Origin: Candidatus Avelusimicrobium facis
Lineage (GTDB): Bacteria; Elusimicrobiota; Elusimicrobia; Elusimicrobiales; Elusimicrobiaceae
NCBI GenBank assembly: GCA_900762815.1
Contig: CAAFHX010000012.1
Location: 1-16,531 of the forward strand
DNA length: 16,531 nt
Direction: 5' to 3'
The translations under genes and the position numbers were made by a program. Numbering within the stretch: position 1 is the first letter of the stretch; each line of letters starts with the position of its first letter. Of this stretch, positions 14,363-16,531 are shown in pieces. The notes beneath the pieces are model-generated. The model saw nothing but the letters and a program-made list of their open reading frames with translations, ran no database searches and was not told where the DNA came from.

Positions 14363-16531
14363 TTACTTTTGTTTTTCCTCTCCTTTATCGCGGCTTTTGA
14401 ACAGCCCGCCGATTCCTTTAATGGCTCCGACGGCCACGCCCACCGTTCCTTTAACGGCGTCTGCGCCCACATCCGCGGCATTCTTGCCTACATCTACGCT
14501 TTTGTTGACCACGGATTTGGTGGCGCTGCCGGCCGCACCGACCACCTTGCCCGGGGTCTTGTAATTGAGAATGCCCCCCACCAAAGCGCCCGCCGTCGCG
14601 GCGACGTCTAACTTGCCGGAGGGGTCGTTCATCGTCCCGCCGATTTTGATGACAATCGGCGTTTGGGAGGTCAGCACCGTGGCCAGGACGCGCATATCCA
14701 GTTTTTCGGTGTTAAAGTCCAGCGTGCCGCTGGCCTGCATATCCGACACGGCGGAATTGATATGCGTTTTGGCAATGGTCATCCGCCCGTTGGTAAAGTT
14801 ATACTCCCCCTCCCCAAGGGTAAATTTAATTTTTCCCTTGTCCTGCGGGTCTTTGGCCGGGAAGAGGTCCACCCCCAATTTAGAGGTTACTTTATTAATC
14901 AGCGTCAGCGGCAGCATTAAAATTTTAAGCACCTTGCTTTCCGAGGCGAACAAATCCAGGTCCGTTACCGCGCCCTCTTTCAAGGTAAAGGAAACCTGTC
15001 CGTTGGACTTTTTCATTGTGGCGCTGGCTTGTGTTAAATTGCCTTGCAGCTCAAACCCTTGCGACATAAAGTACGGCACGCGGATGGGCCCCACCTTGAT
15101 GTGCGTGCGCACATTGAAATAGGTTTCCGGCCCGTCGGCGGCGGCTTCTGCGGCAGCGGTTTCTTTGGCGGAGGCATTTTGCTCGGCAAACGCCGGGAAT
15201 TTATCCAAGGTCAGCTTAGACAAGTCCAGGTTAAACAACAGGTCTAATTTATTGCCGCCCAAATCTTGGTAGGCAAAGTGGCTGCTAAACGGCTCTTGGT
15301 TGAGTTTGCCCGTCAGCTGGCTGCAGGAGATATCGGCCAAGGATTTGACGTCCATTTGGCCGTTTAATTCGCCCAGCGTCAGGTTATCATAAGCCACCGT
15401 CAGGTTGTCCAGCGTCAGCATGCCTTTGACGTCTTGGAAATTGTTTTTATCCGTGGCGGCAAATTGCCCGCTCACTTGCCCGCCAAGGCCATAGCCCGCG
15501 AGCATTTGCGTCATTTGCGCTACCTGGCCCAGGTCAATTTTCAGGTCGGCGTTGAGCTGATACGTCGGTTGTGTGCCGCCCCACGCGGTGTTGCCTTGCA
15601 CGGACAGCGCCGAATCGCCCAAACTCAGGCGGGCTTGTTTCAGACGCGCCGATGAAGCGTCCAAATTCGCCTCGGCCGAGAGCAGCAACCCGATATCGGG
15701 CAGCACAAACACCGGCAGCCCGGGCAACACTTCGGCCAATGCGGTGCTGGAGACGCCGGAGAGCTTGCCCTGCAAGTCCACAATCGGCGCGGTAAAGTTC
15801 TTGGCGCCCCCCCACAGGACCAGCTTAATGCCCTTATAGGTCAGCGTCAGATTTTTCAAGGTCGCTTGCGCTTGGGCCATATCCAGCCCGGCCAAATCCG
15901 CCTGCGCCTTGACGGACACGGGCACCGCCGCTTGCAGCCCTGTGCGGTCTTGGTAAGCGGTGGTAAAGCTCAGGGCCGCATCAAAGGGTTTATGCAAGTC
16001 AAAATGGTCTATTTGCAGGTTGATTTTGGTTACCGAGGCGTCCATCCCGCTCTGCAAATCTTTGTAATACAAATCGCAATTTTTGGCGTAAATTCGGTCG
16101 GCCAGCAGCGAAAAGTCCCCCACCCCGCTTTCAGCGGTTTCGCTGCCGGTGGGAGCCGGAGCTTCCCCGGGGGCGGAGAGTAAATCGCTAAAGTTAAATT
16201 GGCCGTCTTTATCTTTTAAAATGTTTACCTGCAGGCCGTCCAGCCCCACGGTGCTGATTTCCACCCGTTTGGCCAGCAGCGGCCACAGGGCCAGCTTGGC
16301 GGTGGCTTTATCGGCAGAGACAAAGGTTCCGTTGGCAAAAGTGCCCTTTTCCGACAGGGCAAAATCCCGGAGCGTGATGCCGATAAGATTAAAGGACACG
16401 CCCGAAAATTTGACCTCGCGATGCAAGGACTTTTGAGCGTATTCCTGCGCCAGGGCTTGCAGCTTCTGCGGCGGGAACATTATTTTGAGCGTAATCCACG
16501 CGCCCAACAGCAGGACTACGCCGACGGCAGC
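14363..16531 (-). CDS. AsmA-family envelope protein, N-terminus outside window
   Basis: The frame is open to the window edge, giving at least 722 codons, so the start lies to the right. The visible N-terminus AAVGVVLLLGAWITLKIMF is a membrane anchor, followed by the AsmA pattern ALAQEYAQKSLHREVKFSGVSF... with LRDFALSEKGTF. Long repeats of alternating beta-strand character follow, and a C-terminal AsmA-like block contains LKEGAVTDLDLFASESKVLK, KIKFTLGEGEYNFTNGRM and a segment ending VIKIGGTMNDPSGKLDV. AsmA-family proteins are bridge-like envelope proteins in Gram-negative cells, linked to lipid transport or outer-membrane assembly. A distinctive Gly/Ala/Val-rich tail of about 50 residues ends GGLFKSRDKGEEKQK. 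The terminator lies downstream at 14235-14286. The family call is firm; the exact function is not known. Confidence 0.85.
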   Translation of the reverse strand, partial: AAVGVVLLLGAWITLKIMFPPQKLQALAQEYAQKSLHREVKFSGVSFNLIGITLRDFALSEKGTFANGTFVSADKATAKLALWPLLAKRVEISTVGLDGLQVNILKDKDGQFNFSDLLSAPGEAPAPTGSETAESGVGDFSLLADRIYAKNCDLYYKDLQSGMDASVTKINLQIDHFDLHKPFDAALSFTTAYQDRTGLQAAVPVSVKAQADLAGLDMAQAQATLKNLTLTYKGIKLVLWGGAKNFTAPIVDLQGKLSGVSSTALAEVLPGLPVFVLPDIGLLLSAEANLDASSARLKQARLSLGDSALSVQGNTAWGGTQPTYQLNADLKIDLGQVAQMTQMLAGYGLGGQVSGQFAATDKNNFQDVKGMLTLDNLTVAYDNLTLGELNGQMDVKSLADISCSQLTGKLNQEPFSSHFAYQDLGGNKLDLLFNLDLSKLTLDKFPAFAEQNASAKETAAAEAAADGPETYFNVRTHIKVGPIRVPYFMSQGFELQGNLTQASATMKKSNGQVSFTLKEGAVTDLDLFASESKVLKILMLPLTLINKVTSKLGVDLFPAKDPQDKGKIKFTLGEGEYNFTNGRMTIAKTHINSAVSDMQASGTLDFNTEKLDMRVLATVLTSQTPIVIKIGGTMNDPSGKLDVAATAGALVGGILNYKTPGKVVGAAGSATKSVVNKSVDVGKNAADVGADAVKGTVGVAVGAIKGIGGLFKSRDKGEEKQK

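Noticed and set aside
14249..14611. 120-codon plus-strand frame overlapping the end of the AsmA gene
   Set aside because: Its second half is antisense to the well-supported AsmA tail, its start lies inside a terminator hairpin, and it has no ribosome site.

Overview
The window is a stretch of bacterial chromosome of moderate GC content. It carries housekeeping genes, two secreted proteins of unclear role and a broken pilin gene at the left edge. The pilin's N-terminal segment (LLVVVLIIGILSAIALPKY followed by KSVIKSRFAEAM) and the overall gene style suggest a gut-type Elusimicrobiota bacterium. That phylum call is an inference from family resemblance, not a database result. No tRNA, rRNA, CRISPR array, transposase or integrase was seen.

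Layout. (1) 1-446, plus strand: a type IV pilin-like gene, cut by the window edge and interrupted by an in-frame TAA. (2) 447-755: an intergenic region holding two degenerate extra copies of the 3' end of pgk, each with its own hairpin. With the true pgk end they form three units spaced exactly 119 bp apart. (3) 756-3838, minus strand: a BI-1/YccA-family membrane protein, then gap, then pgk. A strong hairpin separates gap from pgk. (4) 3947-4861, minus: a secreted trypsin-fold protein that keeps the catalytic Ser and Asp but has Ala where the catalytic His should be. (5) 5052-7001, minus: groES-groEL behind a sigma70-type promoter overlapped by a CIRCE (HrcA) operator, one half of which is degenerate. 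(6) 7238-10377, minus: a membrane-anchored Hanks-type Ser/Thr kinase and a PP2C phosphatase whose genes overlap by ATGA. (7) 10455-12981, plus: a protein with two tandem PC4-like ssDNA-binding domains, then a glutamine-dependent NAD+ synthetase. The synthetase has a TATAAT six bases before its ATG and no Shine-Dalgarno, suggesting a leaderless mRNA. (8) 13062-14006, plus: a secreted Ser/Gly- and Cys-rich protein of unknown function. (9) 14007-14362: a convergent intergenic region with strong terminators and unexplained open frames. (10) 14363-16531, minus: an AsmA-family envelope protein that runs off the right edge.

How the genes work together. gap and pgk encode consecutive steps of lower glycolysis. 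groES and groEL form the chaperonin under heat-shock control. The kinase and phosphatase form a reversible phosphorylation switch whose targets are not in the window. The most notable observations are the three-copy pgk tail-plus-hairpin array beside the broken pilin, the duplicated PC4 domain, the probable leaderless nadE, and the catalytically incomplete trypsin-like protein. I found no clear new multi-gene system. The pgk tail array is the structure least explained by ordinary annotation.
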